A stretch of DNA of 64,000 nt from Verrucomicrobium sp. BvORR106 (GTDB lineage: Bacteria; Verrucomicrobiota; Verrucomicrobiia; Verrucomicrobiales; Verrucomicrobiaceae): NCBI RefSeq assembly GCF_000739655.1, contig NZ_BATR01000002.1, forward strand, positions 1 to 64,000, given 5' to 3'. The notes beneath the pieces were generated by a model. That model saw nothing but the letters and a program-made list of their open reading frames with translations. It was not told where the DNA came from and ran no database searches. Below are positions 16,404 through 24,977 of this stretch, one piece after another. Position 1 is the first letter of the stretch, and every line of letters begins with the position of its first letter. The translations under genes and the position numbers were made by a program.

Positions 16404-16877
16404 TTAAACCGCACTCCTCCCCTCACCCCCTGACGTCCTCCCCCGCCGCATCAGCGCATGCACCATCACCGCCACGACCACGAGGTTCACTACCAGCAGC
16501 CCCCAGTGAAAAGCCGATGGCTCTCTCACAATAGCCAAAACTTCGAACGGCACATAGATCACCCCGCTCCCTGCCGCCAGGACCTCCGCCCAAGCTTTCT
16601 CACGCAGCAGGCCGAAGGCCTCCACAAAGCGCAGCGCCGAGTATCCCACCGCGCCTGCGGCCAGCAGCATCAGCCGGGTATTGTTGAGATCATCCGCCGC
16701 CAGGACAAAGATCTGCGGGTACTTGGACGCCGGGTTCAGGTGCAGATGCTCCACCAGGGAAAGCGCCAGGGCATGCAGATCCCGGTGCACCAAGGTCAGA
16801 ACTGCCGTTGCCGCCAGCAGCACCACGAGGCCTTTGCAGGCCTCGATGGCAGCGACGATTTTGATGGCACGGCTCAC
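16404..16877 (-). CDS. DUF2127 family membrane protein
   Basis: A 157-residue integral membrane protein with four predicted segments (near residues 4-28, 65-88, 95-115 and 123-144) and the DUF2127 pattern AIEACKGLVVLLAA near the start, DDLNNTRLMLLAAGAVGYSAL in the middle and FEAFG/FEVLAI-type acidic motifs. Its function is unknown. The start is GTG at 16877. It faces away from the tandem repeat, which begins after the stop codon. Confidence 0.85.
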   Translation of the reverse strand: MSRAIKIVAAIEACKGLVVLLAATAVLTLVHRDLHALALSLVEHLHLNPASKYPQIFVLAADDLNNTRLMLLAAGAVGYSALRFVEAFGLLREKAWAEVLAAGSGVIYVPFEVLAIVREPSAFHWGLLVVNLVVVAVMVHALMRRGRTSGGEGRSAV

Positions 16878-17260
16878 GGTCTGAACGGCAAAGGGGAGGG
16901 ATTAGACGACAACTCCCGACTACAAGCACAGCGTTGGCCGCTCCGCAAGGCAGGAGTGCCGCGCCGCACGCTTCAGGTTAAACGGCGCGAGTCGGCTCAT
17001 CGGGCCGTGGGCAAAGCCAACGTACCCACCTCGTCGCACGTCAGAAGCCGCGCGACTGAACCGGCTGAAGCCGATCACTACTCTACTCGCTCGCAAACTC
17101 ACATGCAGGTTCGCCGAAAGAACCCTAATTCCGTGAATTCTGTTAATTCTGTCTAAACCTTCAGTTTCAGCCTCAGCTCCTCTGTGCCCTCTGCGTCTCT
17201 GTGGTCAAACCCAATCCCCGCCCACCCCTGACCTCAATCTTGAGTCTCCCGCGCAGCGGC
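16878..17260. repeat. Intergenic region, 383 bp
   Basis: No gene is seen. The motif CTCTGCGTCTCTGTGGTC at about 17189-17206 repeats a motif at 16380-16405 (CTCTGCGCCTCTGTGGTT). This short repeat is known to be scattered through many bacterial genomes. A GCCGCACGCTTCAGGTTAAAC block near 16961 looks like a hairpin unit whose partner has decayed. Confidence 0.5.
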
Positions 17261-18979
17261 TCACCCCGCCATCAAGCTCGTCCGGCACAACCCCGCGTAC
17301 AATCCATTGTGCGCCATCAACTCCTCGTGCGTGCCGTTTTCCACCACCACGCCTTTCTCCAGGACATAGATGCGGTCCGCATTCCGCACCGTGCTCAGGC
17401 GGTGGGCGATGACGAAGCTGGTGCGGTTCTTCATGAGCGCATCCAGCGCCTGCTGGATCTGCCGCTCCGTCTCCGTGTCCACACTGGCGGTGGCCTCATC
17501 CAGCAGCAGGATGGGCGGATTGCGCAGCAGCGCCCGCGCGATCGAGACGCGCTGTTTCTCACCCACGCTGAGTTTGATGCCGCGCTCGCCCACCTTGGTA
17601 TCCAGACCATCCGGCAGCGCTTCCACGAAGTGCTTGGCATTCGCACTCGCCAGCGCACTCCACAGTTCTTCATCCGTGGCCGTGCGCTTCCCGATGCGCA
17701 GGTTCTCCCGCACCGTCCCGTTGAAGAGGAAGCTCTCCTGCGTCACATAGCCGATGCTCCGACGCAGCCACTGCTTGTTCAGCTCATGCACCGGATTCCC
17801 GTCCAGCAGGATCTGGCCGCGGTCATATTCATAGAACCGGGTGAGCAGGTTGATCAGCGTGCTCTTGCCCGCCCCCGTGGGGCCCACCAGCGCGATCGTC
17901 TGTCCCGGCATCGCCTCCAGGCTCACATCATTCACCGTCGGCACCTTCCCGTAGGAGAAGTGCACGTGGTCATAGACGATGTGCCCCTTGATCCCGTCCA
18001 GCTTGCGCCCGGCATCCACGTCCACCTCTTCCTCAGAGTCCAGGATGTCAAACACCCGCTCACCCGCGGAGCGACCGCCCACAAAGAGCTGGTTCAGCGA
18101 GTGGATCTGCTCGATGGGTTCATAAAAATAACGAAGCACCAGGATGAAAAGGGCAAACTCCCCCTTCGTCAGCGTGCCCTTGAACAGCTCCGTGGCACCG
18201 AACCACAGCACCAGCAGATAGCCCGCGTTGTTCAGGAACCGCATGCTCGGCCGGTAGATGGACCATACCCGCATCAGGTGCAGGCTCGCGCGGCGCAGCG
18301 CATCACTGGCCATGTTGAAGCGTTCATGCTCCTCCTCCTCCATCGCATACGCCTTGATCTGGCGCATGCCCGCCACATTGTCATGCAGCAGGGAGTTCAT
18401 CCCGCTGCTCGCCTTCCGCACGCGACGGGCACGATCCTTGGAGGTCAGCGTGTAGGTGAGCGCCCCCAGCATGATGAAAGGCACCGGCGCACAGGCCACC
18501 CAGCCCAGCGTAGCATTCGTGTGAAACATCAGCACCGCCACCACCGCGATCTGCAGCACCGCGATCACCCCCTGCTCAATCCCGTCAATCAACACGCGCT
18601 CCACGGCCGGGATGTCCTCCGACACCGTCGTCATGATGTCCCCCGTGGGCCGGTTGTCGAACCACCGCAACGGCAGCCGCTGCAGGCGCTCATACAGCTC
18701 ACTGCGGAGGTCAAAGATTACCTTCTGCTCAAAGGTGTTGTTCAACTGGATGCGCAGGCTGTTGAAGAGATCCTGGCCAAAGAACGCCGCCAGACCAATG
18801 AGGATCAGCCCCGGCAGCCGGTCCATCTGGCCGTTGGGGATCACCACGTCCACGATCTCCCGGGTCAGGCTGGGGAACACCAGCACCAGCAGGGTGCCCA
18901 GTACGGCACAGGCGAGTTGCGCCCCGGCCATCCAGGGGTAGCGGCGCACATAGGCAAAGACGCGGAAGATCGTTTTCAA
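17261..18979 (-). CDS. ABC transporter, fused permease and ATPase (exporter type)
   Basis: This 572-residue half-transporter has six membrane helices in residues about 15-300 and a nucleotide-binding domain in 340-572. Motifs: Walker A GPTGAGKST, Q-loop in YVTQESFLFN, signature LSVGEKQR, Walker B ILLLDEATAS, H-loop IAHRLSTV. Members of this group dimerise and export lipids, drugs or peptides; MsbA-like lipid A export is possible, but the substrate is not readable. The start is TTG, with no clear Shine-Dalgarno. Another ATG further in would remove the first membrane helix. Confidence 0.93.
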   Translation of the reverse strand: MKTIFRVFAYVRRYPWMAGAQLACAVLGTLLVLVFPSLTREIVDVVIPNGQMDRLPGLILIGLAAFFGQDLFNSLRIQLNNTFEQKVIFDLRSELYERLQRLPLRWFDNRPTGDIMTTVSEDIPAVERVLIDGIEQGVIAVLQIAVVAVLMFHTNATLGWVACAPVPFIMLGALTYTLTSKDRARRVRKASSGMNSLLHDNVAGMRQIKAYAMEEEEHERFNMASDALRRASLHLMRVWSIYRPSMRFLNNAGYLLVLWFGATELFKGTLTKGEFALFILVLRYFYEPIEQIHSLNQLFVGGRSAGERVFDILDSEEEVDVDAGRKLDGIKGHIVYDHVHFSYGKVPTVNDVSLEAMPGQTIALVGPTGAGKSTLINLLTRFYEYDRGQILLDGNPVHELNKQWLRRSIGYVTQESFLFNGTVRENLRIGKRTATDEELWSALASANAKHFVEALPDGLDTKVGERGIKLSVGEKQRVSIARALLRNPPILLLDEATASVDTETERQIQQALDALMKNRTSFVIAHRLSTVRNADRIYVLEKGVVVENGTHEELMAHNGLYAGLCRTSLMAG

Positions 18980-19198
18980 TCAGGAGGTGGTGAGAAAGTA
19001 AAACGCGGGCAGACCGGGCAATGTCGGGCAAAACCGCAGAGACGGGATTCGCCCGTGCGGGGCCGCCGGTTGCAACAGCGGAGGAAAAAGACAAAAGGAG
19101 GACGGTTCCCCGCCCTCCTCCATAAATCGGCCCTCATCAGCCTGGTCCGCGCAGGCATCTCCAACCCTGCCGGAGACTGCCCATCGCAGAATAGAATC

Positions 19199-20113
19199 TT
19201 AGAAGCTCGTGTAAGCGCGCAGTTCTTCCAGGCGGCCCTTCACTTCATCCAGCGTCACTGTCTGCAGGCGCTGCGTGCTGAAGGCCTCGCACGTGAAACT
19301 GGCCGCCACGCTGCCGTGGGCCACCGCAGTGCGCAGATCCGCAAAGGTCGGCTTGCTCTTGCCGTTGGCCGCCAGCCAGCCGATCATGCCGCCCAGGAAG
19401 CTGTCGCCAGCACCGGTGGGGTCATGCACCTCGCTCAGCGGGTAGGCAGAGCAGGCAAAGAACTCCTGCGCGCCCTGGCCGAAGAGGAAGCTGCCGTGCT
19501 CACCGCGCTTCACCACCACGTACTTCGGCCCCTTGGCCTGAAGGCGGCGGCCTGCTTCGATGAGGTTCGTCGTTTCCGCGAACTGCTTGGCCTCGCCGTC
19601 ATTGATCACCAGCAGGTCCAGCTTCTTCATCACCTCATGAAGGCGGTCATTGGCGATGTTGATCCAGAGGTCCATCGTATCCGCCGCCACGAACTCCACG
19701 TCCGTGCACTGCTCCAGCGTCTGGAGCTGGTTGTCCGGGCTCATGTTCGCCAGCACGGCGAACTTTGCCTTCGCCGCCTCCGGCGACAGCTTGGGGAGCC
19801 AGTTTTCCAGCACGTTGATGCCCACCTTGAGCGTGCTGCGGTTGTTCATGTCCTCGTGATACTCACCCGTCCAGGTGAAGCTCTCGCCCGAGTTGCGCTC
19901 CAGGCTGTCCAGATTGATGCCGCGGCTCGTCAGCATGTCCAGATGCCCGGCGGGGAAGTCATGCCCCACCACACCCACCAGGTGTACCGCCTCACCAAAC
20001 AACCGTGCCGAAAGCGATGCATACGGAGCAGAACCGCCCAGCAGGCCCTCCTGCGACTGAACTTGCGTCTTGATGTTGTCGATGGCGACCGAACCGGAAA
20101 TGATCAGGGACAT
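19199..20113 (-). CDS. PfkB-family carbohydrate kinase
   Basis: A 304-residue ribokinase-fold kinase that phosphorylates a sugar or nucleoside with ATP. The substrate-binding start is SGSVAIDNIKT and GGSAPYAS, and the C-terminal PfkB signature is DPTGAGDSFLGG, where the Asp is the catalytic base. The C-terminus is complete. The target sugar cannot be read with confidence; adenosine kinase-like proteins show this pattern too. The gene stands alone between the ABC exporter and the repeat array that precedes thiE. Confidence 0.88.
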   Translation of the reverse strand: MSLIISGSVAIDNIKTQVQSQEGLLGGSAPYASLSARLFGEAVHLVGVVGHDFPAGHLDMLTSRGINLDSLERNSGESFTWTGEYHEDMNNRSTLKVGINVLENWLPKLSPEAAKAKFAVLANMSPDNQLQTLEQCTDVEFVAADTMDLWINIANDRLHEVMKKLDLLVINDGEAKQFAETTNLIEAGRRLQAKGPKYVVVKRGEHGSFLFGQGAQEFFACSAYPLSEVHDPTGAGDSFLGGMIGWLAANGKSKPTFADLRTAVAHGSVAASFTCEAFSTQRLQTVTLDEVKGRLEELRAYTSF

Positions 20114-20259
20114 GAGAAGATGAAAAGAGGGATGAGGTTGAGGGCGGCAGACATGAATGCAGGGGCTTGCCTACGCAATCGGTATTTTTCAGGGGTAGTT
20201 GGATGTGGGAGAGCGGTCAGGTGTCGATTGGCGTTGGTTCGTCACATCCTCCGGATCCC

Positions 20260-20305
20260 AGTGCGTCAGTGGGCAGTGCGTCAGTGCGTCAGTGCGTCAG
20301 TGCGT
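20260..20305. repeat. 8-bp tandem repeat CAGTGCGT
   Basis: Four copies in tandem at 20274-20305, and one more at 20260-20267. The block GTGGGCAGTGCGTCA occurs again near 27004. It lies between the kinase and thiE and has no coding role. Confidence 0.85.
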
Positions 20306-20350
20306 CAGACTTACCTTCGGCCATACCCCATCGCCAGCCTCATCCCTAAA

Positions 20351-20446
20351 CCAGCGTAGCGTCTCAACCAGGAGCTTGCGCCGTCTCAACCAGGAGCCGC
20401 CCCGGCGGCACCGTCTCAACCAGCGCAGCGTCTCAACAGGCCGTTC
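20351..20446. repeat. GTCTCAACC hairpin array 1
   Basis: The linker GTCTCAAC occurs at 20361, 20383, 20413 and 20430. Between them lie palindromes: GGAGC-TT-GCGCC, GGAGCCGCC-CC-GGCGGCACC, GC-GCA-GC and GGCCG-TTCA-CGGCC. Related arrays lie at 29003-29064 and 30461-30545. The minus-strand copy is GGTTGAGAC plus hairpin. The stop codon of thiE (TGA) is inside the linker, so the array overlaps the gene end. Confidence 0.85.
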
Positions 20447-21051
20447 ACGGCCCCCACCGCTCCCCTCACATCCTCCGCCTGCAACCACGCGGAAACCACC
20501 ACCACCCGCTTGGCCCCCGCACCCACGATCTCCGGCAGACGCTCCGGGTTCACGCCGCCAATGCAGAAGACCGGGCAGGTGGCGAAGGCATGCACCTCCG
20601 CGATGTCCTGCAGACCGATCGGCACATAGTCCGGCTTCGTGCCTGTGGCATACAACGGGCCGAACCCGATGTAGTCTGCCCCCTCCGCCATCGCCGCCCG
20701 GGCCTGGGCCACGCTGTGGGTGGACTTGCCCACGAAGCACCCCGGCCCCACGATGCGCCGGGTGGCCTCCACACTCTTGTCATCCTGACCCACGTGCACG
20801 CCCTCACTCCCCACCACCGCCGCCACTTCCGGGTGGTCGTTGATGATCAGCGGGATCCCGCCGTCCCGGGTGATCGGGTGCATGAGCCGCGCCAGCCGCT
20901 CCACCTCCGCGGCGGTGAACTTTTTGGCACGCAACTGTAGCAGATCCACACCGCCCTCCACCAGGGCCAGTGTCATGGCCGGCACGTCCTCCGGCTTCAC
21001 ATAGCCCAGATCCACAATGCCATAGAGATAAGAGTCTTTCAGAGCGCGCAT
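20416..21051 (-). CDS. thiE: Thiamine-phosphate synthase
   Basis: A 211-residue TIM-barrel enzyme that joins HMP-PP and the thiazole phosphate to form thiamine phosphate. Family motifs: LLQLRAKKFTAAEV, PLIINDHPEVA, GVHVGQDD, VGKSTHSV, YIGFGPLYATGTKP and the phosphate-binding FCIGGVNPERL. The ATG at 21051 (MRALKDSYLYG) is preferred over one at 21084. The last seven residues, RRCAG and preceding, come from the repeat array rather than from conserved sequence. The gene is divergent from the nucleotidyltransferase gene. No TPP riboswitch is visible in the shared upstream region. Confidence 0.93.
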   Translation of the reverse strand: MRALKDSYLYGIVDLGYVKPEDVPAMTLALVEGGVDLLQLRAKKFTAAEVERLARLMHPITRDGGIPLIINDHPEVAAVVGSEGVHVGQDDKSVEATRRIVGPGCFVGKSTHSVAQARAAMAEGADYIGFGPLYATGTKPDYVPIGLQDIAEVHAFATCPVFCIGGVNPERLPEIVGAGAKRVVVVSAWLQAEDVRGAVGAVNGLLRRCAG

Positions 21052-21188
21052 GCCCCATGCTCCACGCAGGAGGAGCGCGGTCAACGCCGCACCAGCGATT
21101 CCAGTTGACCAGTCCGCCCGGACTGTGGACTCTCAGGGCCGCCAAACGGCGGAAATCTGCAGCTTCTCGATTCTCCTCACCCACGACG

Positions 21189-22103
21189 ATGTCCTCGAAA
21201 CCAACCCTTCTCATTCTGGCCGCCGGCATGGGCAGCCGCTACGGTGGCCTCAAGCAGCTCGACCCCATGGGCCCCAATGGCGAGACCGTGCTCGATTACT
21301 CCGTGTTCGACGCCCTCCGTGGTGGCTTCGGCAAGGTGGTCTTCGTCATCCGCCGCGACTTCGAAGAAGAGTTCAAGTCCAAGGTCGGTAGCAAGTTCGA
21401 CCAGAAAGTGCCCGTGGAGTACGCCTTCCAGGACCTCAATGACCTGCCGGAAGGCTTCAGCGTGCCCGAGGGCCGCGTCAAGCCCTGGGGCACCACGCAC
21501 GCCGTGCTCGCCGCCGAGCAGAACATCAAAGAGCCCTTCGCCATGATCAACGCGGATGACTTCTACGGTCACGACGCGTTCGCCAAGCTCGCCGCCAATC
21601 TGCAGACCCTGCAGCCCAAGGACGGCAAGGCCCAGTACTCCATGGTCGGCTTCCAGCTACGGAACACCCTCTCCGAGCACGGCAGCGTGGCCCGCGGCGT
21701 GTGCACCAGCACGGATGGCAAGCTCGCCTCCGTCACGGAGATGACCAAGATCTACAAGACCGAGACCGGCGCCCGCAACGACGAGAACCCGGACAAGCCC
21801 GTGGAACTCACCGGCAACGAGCTCGTGAGCATGAACTTCTGGGGCTTCACCCCCGAGCTCTTCCCCCAGCTCAAGGAAGCCTTTGTGGACTTCCTCAAGG
21901 AACACGGCAGCGATCCCAAGTCTGAGTGCTACGTGCCCAAGGTCGTGGACCTCCTCATCAAGGCCGGCAAGGCCGATGTGGAAGTGCTCGAGACCAGCAG
22001 TTCCTGGTTCGGCGTCACCTACCCCGAAGACAAGGCCGTGGTCGTGAGCAGCATCCGCGCGCTGACCGAGAAAGGCGAGTACCCCGCCCCCCTCTGGTCC
22101 TAA
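21189..22103 (+). CDS. Sugar-phosphate nucleotidyltransferase-like protein
   Basis: This 304-residue protein has the nucleotidyltransferase N-terminus LLILAAGMGSRYGGLKQLDPMG, an acidic NADDFYG metal-binding motif, and a C-terminal WFGVTYPEDK segment. Members form NDP-sugars from NTP and sugar 1-phosphate, but this branch is not biochemically defined and could use another phosphate substrate. It reads alone on the plus strand and is followed by a strong terminator. I picked the ATG at 21189 because the longer frame starts inside the divergent region and adds 73 residues unlike the family. Confidence 0.85.
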   Translation: MSSKPTLLILAAGMGSRYGGLKQLDPMGPNGETVLDYSVFDALRGGFGKVVFVIRRDFEEEFKSKVGSKFDQKVPVEYAFQDLNDLPEGFSVPEGRVKPWGTTHAVLAAEQNIKEPFAMINADDFYGHDAFAKLAANLQTLQPKDGKAQYSMVGFQLRNTLSEHGSVARGVCTSTDGKLASVTEMTKIYKTETGARNDENPDKPVELTGNELVSMNFWGFTPELFPQLKEAFVDFLKEHGSDPKSECYVPKVVDLLIKAGKADVEVLETSSSWFGVTYPEDKAVVVSSIRALTEKGEYPAPLWS

Positions 22104-22162
22104 GCTGGATGACGGGAGCGTGGGAACGCCTGTTCCGTAGTCTCCTGAAACCAATCGCATGC

Positions 22163-22200
22163 AACCCGCGATCCGCCCGCCGGATCGCGGGTTTTTTGTT
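22163..22200 (+). terminator. Rho-independent terminator after the nucleotidyltransferase gene
   Basis: Stem AACCCGCGATCC / GGATCGCGGGTT with a seven-base loop, followed by a T-run. It lies about 60 bp after the stop codon. The 12-bp stem is perfect. Confidence 0.9.
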
Positions 22201-22785
22201 GTTGAGGCCACCGTGCCCGGTGAGAGTCGAAGCCCCCGATGGTCTCACACCAAGCCGCCCCCATCATCTGGCGGCGAAGCCGCTGTGGAGTGCGTGCGTG
22301 AAGCGCCGCTTTCGCGGCCCCCATCCGCTTCCTCGAACCCCACGTGCCGAACAGCGCCTCGCCCATCGGCCCTATCCGCACCATCCGCAGACCCGGCACT
22401 GCCGCATCGGCGCACCACGTCCATCCGGCAGGACAAAGCGGCGCTTCACGCCGCACTCCACAGCCCCGCAAGCGGGGCCAGGTGATGGACGTTCAATCAA
22501 CCAAGGCGAACACCCCCGCCTCCCATCTCACCAGGACGCGCGACTGACATTCCCGGCAGGATGCCGGGAACAGCACGCAAGATGCGTGCGCTCGCCAAGC
22601 TTCCCCGTCGCATGGCCCCAGAGTCATTGGGTGCCGCACGCTTCCAGCGTGCCGTCTTCTGCATCCTGCGGAAGACACTCCGATCCCGCGCCACCTCCGA
22701 AAACCATTTCCACGAACCCTCGATCACACCCGATGATCGCTGATCCCGGCAAGCCCCTGAACCTCAGGTCTTCTGTCTTGTGTCT
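22201..22785. repeat. Intergenic region with REPIN-like element, copy C
   Basis: Inverted arms at 22282-22312 and 22435-22464 contain GCTGTGGAGTGCG and AAAGCGGCG and resemble copies A and B, but with a different stem core. The hairpin GCCCCGC-AAG-CGGGGC at 22463-22478 is followed by CAGGTG. Further small hairpins lie at 22552-22575 and 22625-22650. No gene is seen in about 680 bp. Confidence 0.7.
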
Positions 22786-23445
22786 TCAAGTCTTGAGTCT
22801 CCCGCGAAGCGGGTTAGCCTTCGTAATAAACGGCGCACTCAGATACACCGGCTCCAGCGCTGCCGCCGCCAGATTCGCCACGGTCTCGGCGCTCAGCCCC
22901 GCCGCCATCTCGGCCAGCCCCACGGCGGACGGCCGCACCGGCACCACATCCTCCAGCCCCGCCGGCGACACCGCATCCAGCGTGTACCAGGGCACCTCAT
23001 GATGCGCTTCCCGGAACTGCAAAAACTCTTCCATCCCCATCAGCGGGATCTCCCCCACCGCCAGCGCACCGCGCTGGATCTGCACGGCGTAAAACAGACC
23101 CCGTCGCGCATCACCGCACATCACATAGTGCTCCGGCACTTCCTCCACCTCCGGAGTCAGCAGCGAGCACAACCCAATGACCGACACACCTTTGGACCAC
23201 CCCAGACCTTGCGCGGCCGCGATGCCGATGCGCACGCCGGTGTACGAGCCCGGTCCCGTGCCCGCCACGATCAGGCCCAGCGCATCCCCCGCCAGTTCCA
23301 GCGCCTCTTCCAGAGGGCCGAACAACTGCGAGTTGTGCGAGCGCTGTGAGGAAAACGCCTTCGCGTACCGCACCACCCCGTCCTGCCACAACGCCACCTG
23401 CCCCTGCGGAGTGGACGTTTCAATGGCGAGAATACAGGCAGACAT
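22786..23445 (-). CDS. tsaB: tRNA threonylcarbamoyladenosine protein TsaB
   Basis: A 219-residue ASKHA-fold protein that works with TsaD and TsaE in adding t6A to tRNAs reading ANN codons. Motifs: ILAIETSTPQGQVAL at the start, SHNSQLFGPLEEAL and AGTGPGSYTGVRIG, which is nearly identical in most TsaB proteins. It is a non-catalytic, structural subunit. tsaE and thiL follow upstream in the same direction, so these may share an operon, with tsaE 117 bp upstream. Confidence 0.93.
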   Translation of the reverse strand: MSACILAIETSTPQGQVALWQDGVVRYAKAFSSQRSHNSQLFGPLEEALELAGDALGLIVAGTGPGSYTGVRIGIAAAQGLGWSKGVSVIGLCSLLTPEVEEVPEHYVMCGDARRGLFYAVQIQRGALAVGEIPLMGMEEFLQFREAHHEVPWYTLDAVSPAGLEDVVPVRPSAVGLAEMAAGLSAETVANLAAAALEPVYLSAPFITKANPLRGRLKT

Positions 23446-23536
23446 GGATCTGAAAAATTAGGAATGCTGAATGAGGAATGAAGAATTGAGCAGCAGTCAC
23501 CCGCCAATCCATAGCGCCCCCTTCTCTATCATCCCA

Positions 23537-23567
23537 AATTCCTAATTCCTAATTCCTAATTCCTAAT
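23537..23567. repeat. 7-bp tandem repeat at the tsaE stop codon
   Basis: Four copies of ATTCCTA run through the stop codon of tsaE at 23563-23565. Gain or loss of a unit would change the end of the protein only slightly. Confidence 0.8.
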
Positions 23568-23985
23568 TCATCATTTCTTCCTTCTCCGCCACTTCCCGCA
23601 CCCCATCCTCGCGGATCGTGAAATAGAACCACCGCGTGCCTTCCGGCAGGAGTTCCGGGAAACGATCCGCCCACTCCACGATCACCACGCCATCGGCCGC
23701 CAGGATGTCATCCCAGCCCACGCCCAGCACCTCCTCCGCGGAGTCCAGGCGGTAGAAATCGAAGTGGAACGCGGGCAGCCGACCATCAGTGTACTCATGC
23801 ACCAGCGTAAAGGTAGGGCTGCTCACATTCGCCTCACTGCCCAGACCAGCCACAATGCCCTTGGTCGCATGGGTCTTGCCCGCGCCCAGCGTGCCCACCA
23901 GCGCCACCACATCCCCCGGCTTCAGGGTATCCGCCAGTTGGCGGCCCCAGTGCAAGGTGTCATCGACGCTGGCCAGTTCGCTCAT
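23563..23985 (-). CDS. tsaE: tRNA threonylcarbamoyladenosine ATPase TsaE
   Basis: A 140-residue P-loop ATPase that is required to reset the TsaBD complex. Walker A reads GTLGAGKTHATKG; SPTFTLVHEYTDGRLPAFHFDFYRL is the family's second conserved segment, and VIVEWADRFPELLP the third. The protein ends EEMMN, where the stop codon falls in a short tandem repeat. It starts with an ATG at 23985, 41 bp after the end of thiL in the same direction. Confidence 0.93.
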   Translation of the reverse strand: MSELASVDDTLHWGRQLADTLKPGDVVALVGTLGAGKTHATKGIVAGLGSEANVSSPTFTLVHEYTDGRLPAFHFDFYRLDSAEEVLGVGWDDILAADGVVIVEWADRFPELLPEGTRWFYFTIREDGVREVAEKEEMMN

Positions 23986-24026
23986 GATGCCCCGACTCTA
24001 CGATGGAGCCACTGAGACTCAAGCCT

Positions 24027-24953
24027 CTACGCGGGAGGCACCGTCACAAAGTGCTCCCACCCACCCGTACCGAAGTCCGGCTTCACCCCCATCCCCATCG
24101 GGACAAAGGTGCCAATCCGCGTAAGCGACACCTCGGGGAATCGCGCCGCCCATGCCGCCACTAGCACTTCCCAAGCCGCTGCGGGGATCGACAGCAGTAG
24201 CTCATAGTCCTCCCCATCGCCCCAGGCCTGGGCCGCACTGCAGCCGGGATTCACCGGCAGCGCCCCCTCTTCGAGCACAAACTCCACCCCACTGGCCTTC
24301 GCCATCCGGGGCAGATCCTTGGCAAGCCCATCGCTGAGATCCATCATCGCCTGCACCTGCTGCGACTCCGCCAGCCACCCGGCCTCAGCCACACGCGGCT
24401 GAAAATTCAAATGGTGCCCCGTGATGGAACCACCCAGCCGCCCTGTCACCGCAATCACATCGCCCGCTAGCGCCCCATCGCGACACAGTACCCGGCCTTC
24501 CCGCACCTTGCCCGTCATGGCCACAGAAACCATCACCAGCGGGCCACCCGCCGTCTCGCCGCCCACGATGTCCACCCCGTAAGTTTCCGCGCACCGTCGC
24601 AGGCCCGCATAGAGCTGCTCCACCCAGCGCACCTCCAGTTCTCGCGGCAGCACCAGCGTGATCAGCGCATGCTGCGGCACCCCTCCCATGGAGGCCACAT
24701 CGCTCACCACCCGGGCCAGCGCCTTCCAGCCCACCTGCTCCGGTGCCGCCTCACGGAGGAAATGCACGCCCTCCACCACGCAGTCCGTCTTCAGCAGTTG
24801 CTGCCAGCCCGCCTCCAGCGGCTGCACCACCGCACAGTCATCGCCCGGTCCGGTCACCACCTCCGCTCCCTGCGGCAGATCCTTTACCAGACGCGCGATC
24901 AGTTCATCCTCGCCGATGCTGGCGAGAGTAAGATGGGAATCCGGCTCGTTCAT
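24027..24953 (-). CDS. thiL: Thiamine-monophosphate kinase
   Basis: A 308-residue kinase that converts thiamine phosphate to thiamine diphosphate with ATP. Motifs: GPGDDCAVV near residue 38, the HFLREAAPEQVGWKALARVVSDVASMGG stretch, DIVGGET and MDLSDGLAKDLPRMAKASG. It is in the same strand block as tsaE and tsaB. Its partner gene thiE lies about 3 kb away, so thiamine genes here are scattered rather than in one operon. Confidence 0.93.
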   Translation of the reverse strand: MNEPDSHLTLASIGEDELIARLVKDLPQGAEVVTGPGDDCAVVQPLEAGWQQLLKTDCVVEGVHFLREAAPEQVGWKALARVVSDVASMGGVPQHALITLVLPRELEVRWVEQLYAGLRRCAETYGVDIVGGETAGGPLVMVSVAMTGKVREGRVLCRDGALAGDVIAVTGRLGGSITGHHLNFQPRVAEAGWLAESQQVQAMMDLSDGLAKDLPRMAKASGVEFVLEEGALPVNPGCSAAQAWGDGEDYELLLSIPAAAWEVLVAAWAARFPEVSLTRIGTFVPMGMGVKPDFGTGGWEHFVTVPPA

Positions 24954-24977
24954 GAGGGATCGTTGCCTCCTCTGTCC

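Noticed and set aside
17201-20359. A 1052-codon open frame on the plus strand across the ABC exporter and the kinase
   Set aside because: It runs antisense to two well-supported genes and the gap between them; translation is Arg/His/Gln-rich.
20351-20446. Possible CRISPR array from the repeated GTCTCAACC
   Set aside because: The linker is only 9 bp and what lies between are palindromes, not unique spacers.
21052-21188. TPP riboswitch before thiE
   Set aside because: No CTGAGA or other conserved thi-box blocks could be found; same for the region before thiL.
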